From assembly GCF_947387555.1 (NCBI RefSeq), contig NZ_CANDNZ010000001.1, positions 124,001-188,000 on the forward strand: a DNA stretch of 64,000 nt. Direction: 5' to 3'. How positions within the stretch are numbered: the stretch's first letter is position 1; each line of letters starts with the position of its first letter. The notes under the pieces are model-generated. The model ran no database searches, was not told the origin of the DNA, and was given only the letters and a program-made list of their open reading frames with translations. A program made the translations under genes and the position numbers. Below are positions 9,103 to 17,827 of the stretch, in pieces. The stretch comes from Thalassomonas sp. RHCl1. GTDB lineage: Bacteria; Pseudomonadota; Gammaproteobacteria; Enterobacterales; Alteromonadaceae.

Positions 9103-10968
9103 ATGTTACAGGGTTTATGGCGAAAACTAGCCTGCGGTCTGTTTTGTGTTTTTGCTTTTTTAAGTTTTTCTGCTTCTGCCGCCGTCCCCGGTAGTGTCAG
9201 TTATTTTAAAGCCTCCAGTACCTCGGTTACCGACGGTACCACCATTACTTTAAGCTGGGGCAAGCCTTCGGGTTATTCCGACACGGTGAAATATAATTTT
9301 TATATTTTTAAACCGGGCGATAAGCTGTGGAAGTATAAATCCCTGACCAGCAGTACTTCTTTAAACCGCTACATGACCATATTAGGCACCCATAAGTTTT
9401 ATGTGGAAGCCTGTAATACCGAGGGGGCTTGTGGCCCCCGATCTTCCCTCAGTGTTGTAGTAAAAGAGCCGGTGCCGGGGGCTGTTAGTTCGTTCAGGGC
9501 CTCGAGCACTCAAGTGGCAGACGGCACCACTATAAGTTTTAGCTGGGGGAAACCATCGGGCTTTTCCGGCGCGGTAAATTACAATTTTTATGTTTATAAA
9601 CCGGGTGACAGGCTATGGAAATATAAGTCGGGGATCACCAGTACTTCTTTAAGCCGCTATATGACCATAGCGGGCACCCACAGGTTTTATGTGGAAGCCT
9701 GTAATTCAAGCGGTGCTTGCGGTTCCCGTTCATCCGTTAGTGTGGTGGTTAAACCGCCTGTACCGGGTAAGGTAAGCTCTTTTTCGGCCTCAAGCACTCA
9801 GGTGACAGACGGCAGCAGCATTAGTTTAAATTGGGGGGCGCCTTCGGGTTATGGTTATGCGCTGCGATATAATCTTTATGTGCAAAAGCCTGGAGCTTCG
9901 TTGGTTAAGTTCCAGTCAGCCGTAAGCACTACAGCTGTTAATTACACCACAAGCGGTGTGGGCAGTTATGCTTTTTATGTGGAAGCTTGTAATACCTATG
10001 GTGATTGCGGTTCCCGTACTTCCCTTAACGCGGTTTCAAAGCCGCCGGTGCCAGGAAATGTCGGCAGCTTTACCGCCAGCAGCAGTGCGGTCACCGATGG
10101 CGAAAGGGTGCTTCTTAACTGGAGTGCGCCATCGGGCTTTAACTACCCGGTGACTTATAATTTTTATATTCACAAACCCGGTGACGTGCTTTGGAAATAT
10201 CATTCCCTTACTTCGGATACTTCCCTGGACCGGTACATGACGATTTCCGGCACCCATATGTTTTATGTGGAAGCCTGTAACAGTGATAGTGTTTGTGGCT
10301 CCCGTTCTTCGCTTAGCGTTGAAGTAAGTGCGCCGCTGCCCGGCCCTGTAGCTTCTTTTTCAGCAAGTAAAAGCCTAGTGAGAGACGGCACGACTATTTC
10401 CCTGAACTGGATCGCACCGGTAGATTTCACTCAAACGCTGACGTATAACGTATATGTGCATAAGCCCGGTGATAAGCTATGGCTGTATAAGCCTAACTAT
10501 ACCGAGATTTCTTTAAACCGTTATATGACCATAACCGGCGACCACGAGTTTCATGTTGAAGCCTGTAATGTCGATAATGTTTGCGGCCCGCGCTCTTCCC
10601 TGAAAGTGTCTGTGATTGAGCCGATTAGTGTCAGCCAGTTTACAGCATCGAGTTATGAAGTCGTCGATGGCGAAACCATTACCTTAAGCTGGCAGTTGCC
10701 GGAAGATATCACCGAAAATGTGACCTATAACGTGTATGTGTTTAAGCCGGGGGATCAACTCTGGCTGTATAAGCCTGACTATACCAGCATTTCTTTAGGT
10801 CGCCATATGACCATAGCCGGTACCCATGAATTTTATGTAGAAGCCTGTGATGCTGACAAGGTTTGCGGGCCGCGTGCTTCTTTAAGCGTTGTTGTCAAAG
10901 CACCAGAAGGCGCTATTGATATTGATACCGAATTACTGGGAACTCCGGTGATAGACGGGAGTAACTGA
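9103..10968 (+). CDS. secreted protein of six FN3-like repeats
   Basis: The 621-residue product has a Sec signal peptide (residues 1-27, ending SFSASAA) and then six consecutive repeats. Each starts near PGxVSSFxASSTxVTDG, passes through a Trp near the middle and KPGDxLWKY, and ends with FYVEACNxxGxCGxRSSLSVVV. Two cysteines per repeat (EAC and xCG) could form a disulfide. The layout resembles fibronectin type III-like modules found in secreted RHS/SpvB-associated proteins. No catalytic motif is seen, so an adhesive or scaffolding role is inference. AAGGA (9089-9093) supports the ATG at 9103. It is the first gene of a co-directional island ending with the RHS gene. Confidence 0.75.
   Translation: MLQGLWRKLACGLFCVFAFLSFSASAAVPGSVSYFKASSTSVTDGTTITLSWGKPSGYSDTVKYNFYIFKPGDKLWKYKSLTSSTSLNRYMTILGTHKFYVEACNTEGACGPRSSLSVVVKEPVPGAVSSFRASSTQVADGTTISFSWGKPSGFSGAVNYNFYVYKPGDRLWKYKSGITSTSLSRYMTIAGTHRFYVEACNSSGACGSRSSVSVVVKPPVPGKVSSFSASSTQVTDGSSISLNWGAPSGYGYALRYNLYVQKPGASLVKFQSAVSTTAVNYTTSGVGSYAFYVEACNTYGDCGSRTSLNAVSKPPVPGNVGSFTASSSAVTDGERVLLNWSAPSGFNYPVTYNFYIHKPGDVLWKYHSLTSDTSLDRYMTISGTHMFYVEACNSDSVCGSRSSLSVEVSAPLPGPVASFSASKSLVRDGTTISLNWIAPVDFTQTLTYNVYVHKPGDKLWLYKPNYTEISLNRYMTITGDHEFHVEACNVDNVCGPRSSLKVSVIEPISVSQFTASSYEVVDGETITLSWQLPEDITENVTYNVYVFKPGDQLWLYKPDYTSISLGRHMTIAGTHEFYVEACDADKVCGPRASLSVVVKAPEGAIDIDTELLGTPVIDGSN
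9184..10902 (+). repeat. tandem in-frame 288-bp repeats
   Basis: The repeat boundary (PG/V start) occurs at 9184, 9472, 9760, 10048, 10336 and 10624, a constant step of 288 bp (96 codons). The sixth copy is two codons shorter at its front. Copies 1 and 2 look most alike in nucleotide sequence, while copies 3, 5 and 6 have diverged. Confidence 0.8.
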
Positions 10969-11077
10969 CCTTGAATTTATTTGATAAAAAATATTTACAC
11001 CTGGGGTGTACTTAATTGACGAGATTAAAAGTGAATACTGATATGAAAATATCCTGCAACAAGGACAAGCATTAACC

Positions 11078-12028
11078 ATGAATAACAAAATAAAAAACAC
11101 CTGGTTGAGTCCCTGTGTTGCGTTCTTTTTGGCTGCTTCCGGAGCTCCAGCCCTGGCGGCTGGAAAAATTACCGCATTAAATGTGAATAACGATATTGCC
11201 ACTTTTACTACGGAAGAAGTGAAAACACATGCCCAGTTAGGATGTGTTACTGGTGATGCTACGGCATGGGCAGTATCGACTACTGCCAATGACGGGCTAT
11301 ATCCATTATTGGCTATAGCGCAACAAATGCAGCAACCCCTTGAAATGTTTCAGGGCAGTGTGTGTTTATCAGGCATTGAAAAGCCTGAAATGATTTTTAT
11401 AAATTATCAGGCTGCAGATGCAAATAAGCCAGTGGTTTCTTCCCTGCTTAATTTTGTTGCCCGAAGCCAGATAACTATGGCTGAAGGTGTATCCGCAACG
11501 GTTAAATTCACGCTTAAAGACAGTTTTGGCGGGCTGATTGTCAAAGACGCAACTCTGTCGAATGAAAAGTACCTTGCTGACTTTGGCCTGTTAACTGCCG
11601 GTGACTATACCTTGACCACATCGGTGAGTACAGGTAGCGGCAGTGAAATTGAAATAGTAGAAGAGGTTATAGAATTTAATGTTATCAGTTTTGCTAACCG
11701 GGCTTTGCAGGATAGTGATGGTAATTTGTATATCCAACTACCGCAAAGTTATGGCAGTAAGCTGCTTAAACTTAGCCTGGTCAATGGCGCTTGGAGCATT
11801 AGTGAAATTACGCAAGAGGAATGGGATTCATTAGTACTGTCGGTAAGTACTTTTACCTTTGAACCCGGCGAGTTTTCTCAGGACGAGTTTGATGATATTC
11901 GACTGTTTAATACCGAAACTTCAGATGAAACTCTTATTGAATATGGTGCAACCCTTGCCTTAGGTGATGCGGAAATTATCTATATTTATGATGATTTTGG
12001 TCGCCTAAAACAGGTGATCACCAAATAG
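11078..12028 (+). CDS. secreted protein of unknown function with a YD-like C-terminus
   Basis: The 316-residue product has a signal peptide ending near ALAAG (about residue 28). A compact domain follows with two cysteines (LGCVTG and SVCLSG), then a beta-rich middle. The last residues, IYIYDDFGRLKQVITK, match the RHS/YD-repeat signature YDxxGRLxxV. I do not recognise the family of the N-terminal part. AAGGA (11061-11065) lies twelve bases before the ATG. It sits between the FN3-repeat protein and the Fic gene, in DNA that is AT-richer than the thr region. It may be a detached N-terminal partner of the RHS protein; that is inference. Confidence 0.6.
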   Translation: MNNKIKNTWLSPCVAFFLAASGAPALAAGKITALNVNNDIATFTTEEVKTHAQLGCVTGDATAWAVSTTANDGLYPLLAIAQQMQQPLEMFQGSVCLSGIEKPEMIFINYQAADANKPVVSSLLNFVARSQITMAEGVSATVKFTLKDSFGGLIVKDATLSNEKYLADFGLLTAGDYTLTTSVSTGSGSEIEIVEEVIEFNVISFANRALQDSDGNLYIQLPQSYGSKLLKLSLVNGAWSISEITQEEWDSLVLSVSTFTFEPGEFSQDEFDDIRLFNTETSDETLIEYGATLALGDAEIIYIYDDFGRLKQVITK

Positions 12029-12114
12029 TTAAAAATAAACCTGGGTGGCTGCTTTGCCTGACTTGCGGCTAACCCTGAAGTAATTATTATCGTATTTCTA
12101 TATAGGCTAAAGTT

Positions 12115-13191
12115 ATGCATCAAAAAACAGAGTCTGACACTAAGGGGATACCTGCCAGGCATTCGCTTATCTGTTTGTCTGAGCCTTTTGTGATCCCGTG
12201 GCTAAAGCCGAAAGAACAAAAATTCAAGCCCGTTACTTTTTGTTTGCAGAGTTTTCTATATCGCTACCTGTGTGGTGGTGAGTCTATGCGTTCATTAAGA
12301 CAGGTGTCACGTAAAAAGCTGGCGTTGACAGGTTCTGGTGCTAATTACTTCGATGCTGATGTGATTAAGCTAAGTGAAGAAATAGCTCAATTTAGTAAAG
12401 CGGTTGATATTTTTTCAAATAATGATTTTTCTGTTGAAGTACTGAGAAAGGCTCATGGCTGTTTTTCTATTGAGAATGCCAGCCATTTTAGAACAACAGC
12501 CGGTTGGATAGGAAAAAGTGCCGAAGAGTCTGAGTATATGCTTCCGGTACAGCCGGATGAAATTGCAGGCTATCTTGATAACTTAGTAGAGTTTTTACGG
12601 CTTGCGCATGTTGAGACTTATCAGAAAGCGATTATTGCTCATACTCAGCTATTAAAAATCCATCCGTTTGCAGATCTAAACGGCAGAACAGCTAGGGCAC
12701 TAATGGTCAGTTTGCTTCGCCGGGAGCAAGTAGATGTTATTCCGCCTGTATTTTTTCGGTATTTATGCTCAAGAGAAAGTTATCTGCAAAGTGCTAATTC
12801 GGTTGGGTTGAATGACTTGCGACAAACAGAACATGACTTTTGGCGGCAGGCTTATTTATGGGCGGAGTCTATTGAAAACGAAATCAATTTATTGGTGGAG
12901 AAGGTACAAAATATTTTGGTATCAGCCACCGTATTAACCGGTATCAATGCTGATAGCCAAGCGTTACTTAAATACCTGTGGCAACAACCTCTTGTTACCA
13001 CAAAGCTTATTTCGGCAAAGTTAAACATGACTACAGTCCGGGCCAACAGTGCCATCAATCAATTAATCAATTGCCAGGTATTAATACCAAGACAAATCAG
13101 CAGCACGAGTAGAGATGTTGTATTTGAATGTCACGAAGTGATGAAGCTTTATCAAGCTGTTGAAAGTAAATTATTTAAGGTAAAAGAATAA
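12115..13191 (+). CDS. Fic-domain protein with C-terminal winged helix
   Basis: The 358-residue product contains the Fic active-site motif HPFADLNGRTAR (about residues 184-195), the catalytic loop of Fic AMP-transferases (His as base, Asn-Gly-Arg for the nucleotide phosphates). The preceding ASHFRTTAGWIG segment is typical of the Fic fold. The last 90 residues read as a winged helix-turn-helix (TTKLISAKLNMTTVRANSAIN), an arrangement like Shewanella-type Fic proteins. Scanning for the inhibitory motif [ST]xxxE[GN] finds none: only two Glu are followed by Gly or Asn, and their -4 residues are Cys and Ala. The start could also be the ATG at 12286. The stop lies one base before the RHS start, so the two genes are very likely co-translated. 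Confidence 0.85.
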   Translation: MHQKTESDTKGIPARHSLICLSEPFVIPWLKPKEQKFKPVTFCLQSFLYRYLCGGESMRSLRQVSRKKLALTGSGANYFDADVIKLSEEIAQFSKAVDIFSNNDFSVEVLRKAHGCFSIENASHFRTTAGWIGKSAEESEYMLPVQPDEIAGYLDNLVEFLRLAHVETYQKAIIAHTQLLKIHPFADLNGRTARALMVSLLRREQVDVIPPVFFRYLCSRESYLQSANSVGLNDLRQTEHDFWRQAYLWAESIENEINLLVEKVQNILVSATVLTGINADSQALLKYLWQQPLVTTKLISAKLNMTTVRANSAINQLINCQVLIPRQISSTSRDVVFECHEVMKLYQAVESKLFKVKE

Positions 13192-13192
13192 A

Positions 13193-16100
13193 ATGAAATT
13201 CAATAAATTAAAAACCGCATTGTTTTGCGGCTTAATGACCGGGCAGATAACTTATCAGCCGGTAGATGAGCCTTTTCTTGATGATGAAGATGTTTCGACT
13301 GTTTCAACAGGCTGGGCTTGGGGAACAAACAACGCATTAGCTGCCAGTTCTCTGTGTGAGACCGGTGATGAAAGTGCCTGTCACGCAGAGGAGGAAGCAA
13401 GACAAGAGCAGCAAAGACAAAATGAAGACGAAAATAATATTGAGCGTATATTGATCACAGGGACTCCTATCAGCCCCCCTAAATATGATTATGAAGCTGC
13501 TATGAACGCGCATAACCTAGAAATATTAGCTCATGCTATGAGTCAGTCTTTTACTCTTTATGGTGAGCCGTCTGATAATGATAATCACGTGGGTGATGAT
13601 AAGCTTTGTGGGAATCCAATCGATTATCGCAACGGTTTAAAAGTGGAAACGTTTACCGATTATGCTGCGTCAGGATTTAACCCGTTAAGTATCAAAAGAA
13701 CTTATAACATAAAAAATAAAGATTTTAATGTCAGAAATAATGCTTTTGGCAGTGACTGGCGTTCGATTCATGACTTGGCGATGCATACGAATGCTACATT
13801 TGAAACCGGTGGTGAGTCGTCATTTGTGTATTTATACCGTATGGACGGCAGTTACCAAAAGTATAAGCGCTATACCACAGGTAACTTTTACCATGAAGAC
13901 GATTATGATAAAGAGATAGTATTAGTCTTTGAAAACGGCTTTTTTACCTATGAAAACGCCAGAGGTTACCAAGAAATTTATTATGCGGATGGTCGTTTAC
14001 ATCAAATTGTTTATAAAGACGGCACTACCCATACCTATAGTTATAATGGTGATTCGTGGGAGTTTGATAAGGTTACTCACAGTTCTGGCCGTTTTCTGGC
14101 ATTTACCTGGACTAATGGCCGGGTTTCACAGGTGCTTGATCAGGCCTCCAATGCATATAATTATAGTTATGATGACAAGGGTTTATTAACCAAGGTTACT
14201 TATCCTGATAATGATAGTGTCAGCTACCACTATAAAGATACTGGTAATGACAGTACCAACGGCGGTCGTTATCGTTATGTATTATCTGGGGTTAGCTATA
14301 ACGACAAGCAATACGCTTGGTTTGAGTATAATGAAGGTACTAGTGCCGGTAAATATGCTATCGAATCTAGGCACGCCAATAATATTGATAAATATACCTT
14401 TGATTATGTGCCTACCAATAGTGCTTTAACTTCAAGCCCTAATATGGAAAAAACAACGATAACCAATCCATTGGGGCATCAAACCGTACATGAATTTGAC
14501 TATTATACCGGGGCTGAAAAAGTCGTTACTAGCTTGGTAAGTGCTAATTGCCCTCAAATGAACAAACAAACATCTTATGATAATAATGGTTATGTAGAAG
14601 AGGAGATTGATGTAAACGGCAATATCACCCTCTTTGATTATAATAATGATGGGATGTTGATAGAAAAAACAGTAGCATCTGGCACTCCTGAAGAACAAAC
14701 AATCACTTATGAGTGGGATAAAGATTCAGGAAAGATTCTTAAGGAAACCGGGCCAAACCTGATTAAAACCTTTGAGTATAACGACCGCAATATGACTACG
14801 CTTATCAGCCTGCAGTCAAATGGTAATGATGGCCAGCCGATATCAACAGTTACTCAGCTGAAATATGATTACGTTTTTTATGATAACGGCATGCCGAAAA
14901 CTATTACCGGTACGAACTCTAAAGGTGAAGTTACCGTAAAAAGTTATAACAGTTATGGTGATTTGACTTCAGAAACGGATGGTTATGGCGGCACGGTTAC
15001 CTATGAAAATTATGATGATCATGGCCGTCCCGGTAAAGTCACCACTGTTGATGGTTTGGTAACAACTTATACTTATACCTTACGTGGCCAAGTTCAATCA
15101 CTAACCGAGTATGCAGTCGATGCGGGTATTACCCGTACTTTTAGCTATGAATATAATGTTAAAGGGCAAAAAACTAAAGAAACCATGCCTGATGGCAGTT
15201 ATATTACCTATGCCTATGATGATGCCTATCGCCTAATCGGAAAGAGTCTGAGTAATGGCTATGAGGTTAGTTATTCCCTAGATAACATGGGGAATATCTT
15301 GTCTGAAAGCTTTATTGAGCCTATGTCTGAAGCTGAAATAGAAGCAGCTAGTGCTGGTGGTGAGCCTGCGACAACAAAAGTCGTTTTAACGACTACTAAT
15401 ACTTATGATGAGTTAGGCCGTAAATTAACGACAGCTGTTGATAATATAAAATACAGTAATAGCTATGATAATTTAGGTAATATTATTCGCCAGAGTACTC
15501 CATCAGGTGAGTATAAGTATACGTATGATGCCTTAAACAGGCCACTTAAGACGACTAATGTATTAGCGTTATCCACTGTAATGACTAATGTTTATAACGC
15601 CTTTGGTTTGTCTAGTGTTACAGGCAGTAGTAATCAGGTAACTGAATTTTCCATTGATGCCTTTGGAAATAACCTATCGGAAGATAGTCCGGATAGAGGG
15701 CTTATTGAATATAGCTATGATATGGATACATTGAGTATCAGTACTGAAACCACAGCAAATGGGGTTGTAATTACTTATACCGATAGCTTATCGGCCAATA
15801 CTTTAATCAGAACAAAACAAGCAGGTAATAGTACGCAGGAAGTACATACTTCACAGCAAGGACTGATTAAGTATTTTAGTGATGGCACTGGTGAAACCAG
15901 TATCAGTTATAACTCGTTATTGATGCCAACTCAGCAAGTGAGCAAGATCGTCACAGGAGTGAATGAAACAAGTTATACCACTAGCTGGCAATACGACGCG
16001 TATGGCAGGGTAAAAGGGTTAACTTATAATGATGGCAGTTCGGTAAGTTATAGTTATGATGTGCATGGCCAGCCTAGTGCTATTACTGCAACTATCAATG

Positions 16101-17488
16101 GAGTGGAAATTCCGGTTTTCAGTGAGCTGAATTTAAATGCCTGGGGTGCCGTTAATAGCTTTAAGTATGGTAACGGCATTAACCGTACTTTAACATATAA
16201 CAGTAATGGTATGGTAAAAACTATCGACTCAACAGGGGTGCAAAGTTTAACTTATATAGATACCTATGATCTTGGGCAAATCAATAAAATTCAAAACAAT
16301 ATTGATGGCAGAGTATCAACAAGTAACATGGTATATGGGAGTGGGCGACTGGGTTTTTATCACTATGGTTCAGAAACCAAACAGATCACTTATGATGGTT
16401 CAGGCAACCGGAAAACGTTAAAAACGATATCGAGCGAGAATCTTCCCGAAATTACTTACAATTATGAAACTGGCAGCAACCGTTTAATCAGTGAAGTCAG
16501 TACTGATGAGACCTTAACCTATAGTTATGATAATGCTGGTAATGTGGTTAAGCGCGCTAGTACAAAAAACCAGTCTGCGTCAGCAATGATAAAACATAAT
16601 GCAAGCTATGAATATAACGCTTTAGGGCAGCGGGTGGTTAAGCGCATAAGCAATGAAAATAACATAGTAGAAACGCATTTTATTTATGACACTCAAGGTA
16701 AGTTATTATCAGAAGGGCATAATAAACATTATGTTTATAATGGTGATGATATCGTTGCTTTAATTCAGGATGGTGAGTTGTATTATGTCCATAATGACCA
16801 TCTTGGCCGGCCGGAAGTTATCACTGATAGTAATAAAGAGATAGTATGGTTGGCAGATCTGGCACCCTTTGATCGTAAAGTGGTACATACCCAGATAGGG
16901 GAGTTTAATATTGGCTTCCCTGGCCAGTATTATGATAGTGAAAAGGATTCTTGGTATAACATGTTTCGGGATTATGATGCTAAAACAGGGAGATATTTGC
17001 AGTCTGACCCTATTGGATTGAGTGGGGGGATAAATACCTATGCTTATGTCGGAGGAAATCCTGTAAATGCGGTAGATCCTTTAGGGTTAATTCGAATGGA
17101 TGATCCCAGGTGGGGGGTGCCTGACTGGGCTTATAACCCTCCGGTGCCTGATGAAGTGAGTTATGGTGGCACTCTCAAGGTAGGTGCTGGGCAGTTTTCT
17201 TACGATTCGAAGGCCGGACTTTCTTTCCAACCTATGGTGGGTTATAAGTTTGGTGCTACGGTTAACGCATGCTACAACATGAAAAAACAAGAAAGTGCCA
17301 ATAGTGGCGGTAGTGGTAGCTGTGATCAGCATGAAAAGAAGTATAATACAGACATAGGTAAAGTATCGATGAATGCTGGAGTGGTTGGCGTAACATTGTC
17401 AAATGGTAAAGCTTGTGCAGAGGTTGGACCTGTAGTTGGTTCCCCTTGGTCTTATGTAACTCCAGTTAACATTAAAATCGGAGGTTAA
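13193..17488 (+). CDS. RHS/YD-repeat protein with unclassified C-terminal tip
   Basis: The 1431-residue product has a long field of YD repeats (YDxxGRL and YSYDxxG motifs, from about residue 280 to 1180). It then has the RHS core signature: HNDHLGRPEVITD, the DYDAKTGRYLQSDPIGLSGG motif and the boundary DPLGL at residues 1295-1299. The following 132 residues (17090-17485) are the variable tip, Gly/Ser-rich with three cysteines, matching no toxin fold I recognise. The N-terminus is unusual: a short hydrophobic stretch, an acidic segment, an ALAASS site near residue 50, a Glu/Gln-rich stretch and then ERILITGTPIS, which resembles a TonB box. No PAAR or VgrG element is seen here. Such proteins deliver C-terminal toxins between cells. 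Confidence 0.88.
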   Translation: MKFNKLKTALFCGLMTGQITYQPVDEPFLDDEDVSTVSTGWAWGTNNALAASSLCETGDESACHAEEEARQEQQRQNEDENNIERILITGTPISPPKYDYEAAMNAHNLEILAHAMSQSFTLYGEPSDNDNHVGDDKLCGNPIDYRNGLKVETFTDYAASGFNPLSIKRTYNIKNKDFNVRNNAFGSDWRSIHDLAMHTNATFETGGESSFVYLYRMDGSYQKYKRYTTGNFYHEDDYDKEIVLVFENGFFTYENARGYQEIYYADGRLHQIVYKDGTTHTYSYNGDSWEFDKVTHSSGRFLAFTWTNGRVSQVLDQASNAYNYSYDDKGLLTKVTYPDNDSVSYHYKDTGNDSTNGGRYRYVLSGVSYNDKQYAWFEYNEGTSAGKYAIESRHANNIDKYTFDYVPTNSALTSSPNMEKTTITNPLGHQTVHEFDYYTGAEKVVTSLVSANCPQMNKQTSYDNNGYVEEEIDVNGNITLFDYNNDGMLIEKTVASGTPEEQTITYEWDKDSGKILKETGPNLIKTFEYNDRNMTTLISLQSNGNDGQPISTVTQLKYDYVFYDNGMPKTITGTNSKGEVTVKSYNSYGDLTSETDGYGGTVTYENYDDHGRPGKVTTVDGLVTTYTYTLRGQVQSLTEYAVDAGITRTFSYEYNVKGQKTKETMPDGSYITYAYDDAYRLIGKSLSNGYEVSYSLDNMGNILSESFIEPMSEAEIEAASAGGEPATTKVVLTTTNTYDELGRKLTTAVDNIKYSNSYDNLGNIIRQSTPSGEYKYTYDALNRPLKTTNVLALSTVMTNVYNAFGLSSVTGSSNQVTEFSIDAFGNNLSEDSPDRGLIEYSYDMDTLSISTETTANGVVITYTDSLSANTLIRTKQAGNSTQEVHTSQQGLIKYFSDGTGETSISYNSLLMPTQQVSKIVTGVNETSYTTSWQYDAYGRVKGLTYNDGSSVSYSYDVHGQPSAITATINGVEIPVFSELNLNAWGAVNSFKYGNGINRTLTYNSNGMVKTIDSTGVQSLTYIDTYDLGQINKIQNNIDGRVSTSNMVYGSGRLGFYHYGSETKQITYDGSGNRKTLKTISSENLPEITYNYETGSNRLISEVSTDETLTYSYDNAGNVVKRASTKNQSASAMIKHNASYEYNALGQRVVKRISNENNIVETHFIYDTQGKLLSEGHNKHYVYNGDDIVALIQDGELYYVHNDHLGRPEVITDSNKEIVWLADLAPFDRKVVHTQIGEFNIGFPGQYYDSEKDSWYNMFRDYDAKTGRYLQSDPIGLSGGINTYAYVGGNPVNAVDPLGLIRMDDPRWGVPDWAYNPPVPDEVSYGGTLKVGAGQFSYDSKAGLSFQPMVGYKFGATVNACYNMKKQESANSGGSGSCDQHEKKYNTDIGKVSMNAGVVGVTLSNGKACAEVGPVVGSPWSYVTPVNIKIGG

Positions 17489-17770
17489 ATGATATATATA
17501 AGCTTGTTTATATTTCTTGTTGTTCTTCAGTTTATGGCTCCGATACTGGCTAAAAAGGTAAAAAATCGATTTTTACAACTTGGAATTACAATGAAGTCAG
17601 ACCCGAGTACTTCTTGGTTGAATGTAACAACATTTTGGAAAGAGGCCCACTCATTGAATGTGTCAACTAAAGATTTCTTAATAACAAAATATCTTTGGAT
17701 TTACAAAGGTTGGTGGTGCTTGATTATTGGAAGTGCGGTTGCTTTGTTTTTTGGTTTAGGTTTGAATTAA
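17489..17770 (+). CDS. small two-helix membrane protein, candidate RHS immunity protein
   Basis: The 93-residue ORF begins directly after the RHS stop (TAA 17486-17488, ATG 17489). GGAGGT (17480-17485) inside the RHS 3' end is an ideal Shine-Dalgarno, so translation is coupled. It has a hydrophobic N-terminal helix (residues 2-20), a polar middle with tryptophans, and a second hydrophobic helix (about 74-91). No family is recognised. Position and coupling are those of immunity genes in polymorphic toxin loci. Its membrane nature would fit a tip toxin that acts on or across the inner membrane; both points are inference. Confidence 0.6.
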   Translation: MIYISLFIFLVVLQFMAPILAKKVKNRFLQLGITMKSDPSTSWLNVTTFWKEAHSLNVSTKDFLITKYLWIYKGWWCLIIGSAVALFFGLGLN

Positions 17771-17788
17771 AAAAATGGGGACGATCTA

Positions 17789-17827
17789 GGCTTTATTTAA
17801 GGTGGAATTAACGCTGAGAATAAAGCC
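17789..17827 (+). repeat. inverted repeat at the 5' end of the RAYT remnant
   Basis: GGCTTTATT (17789-17797) and AATAAAGCC (17819-17827) are perfect complements around a 21-base loop, preceded by GGGGAC (17777-17782). REP-associated tyrosine transposases are typically flanked by short palindromes next to a conserved tetranucleotide, so this is probably the element's own end. Confidence 0.5.
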
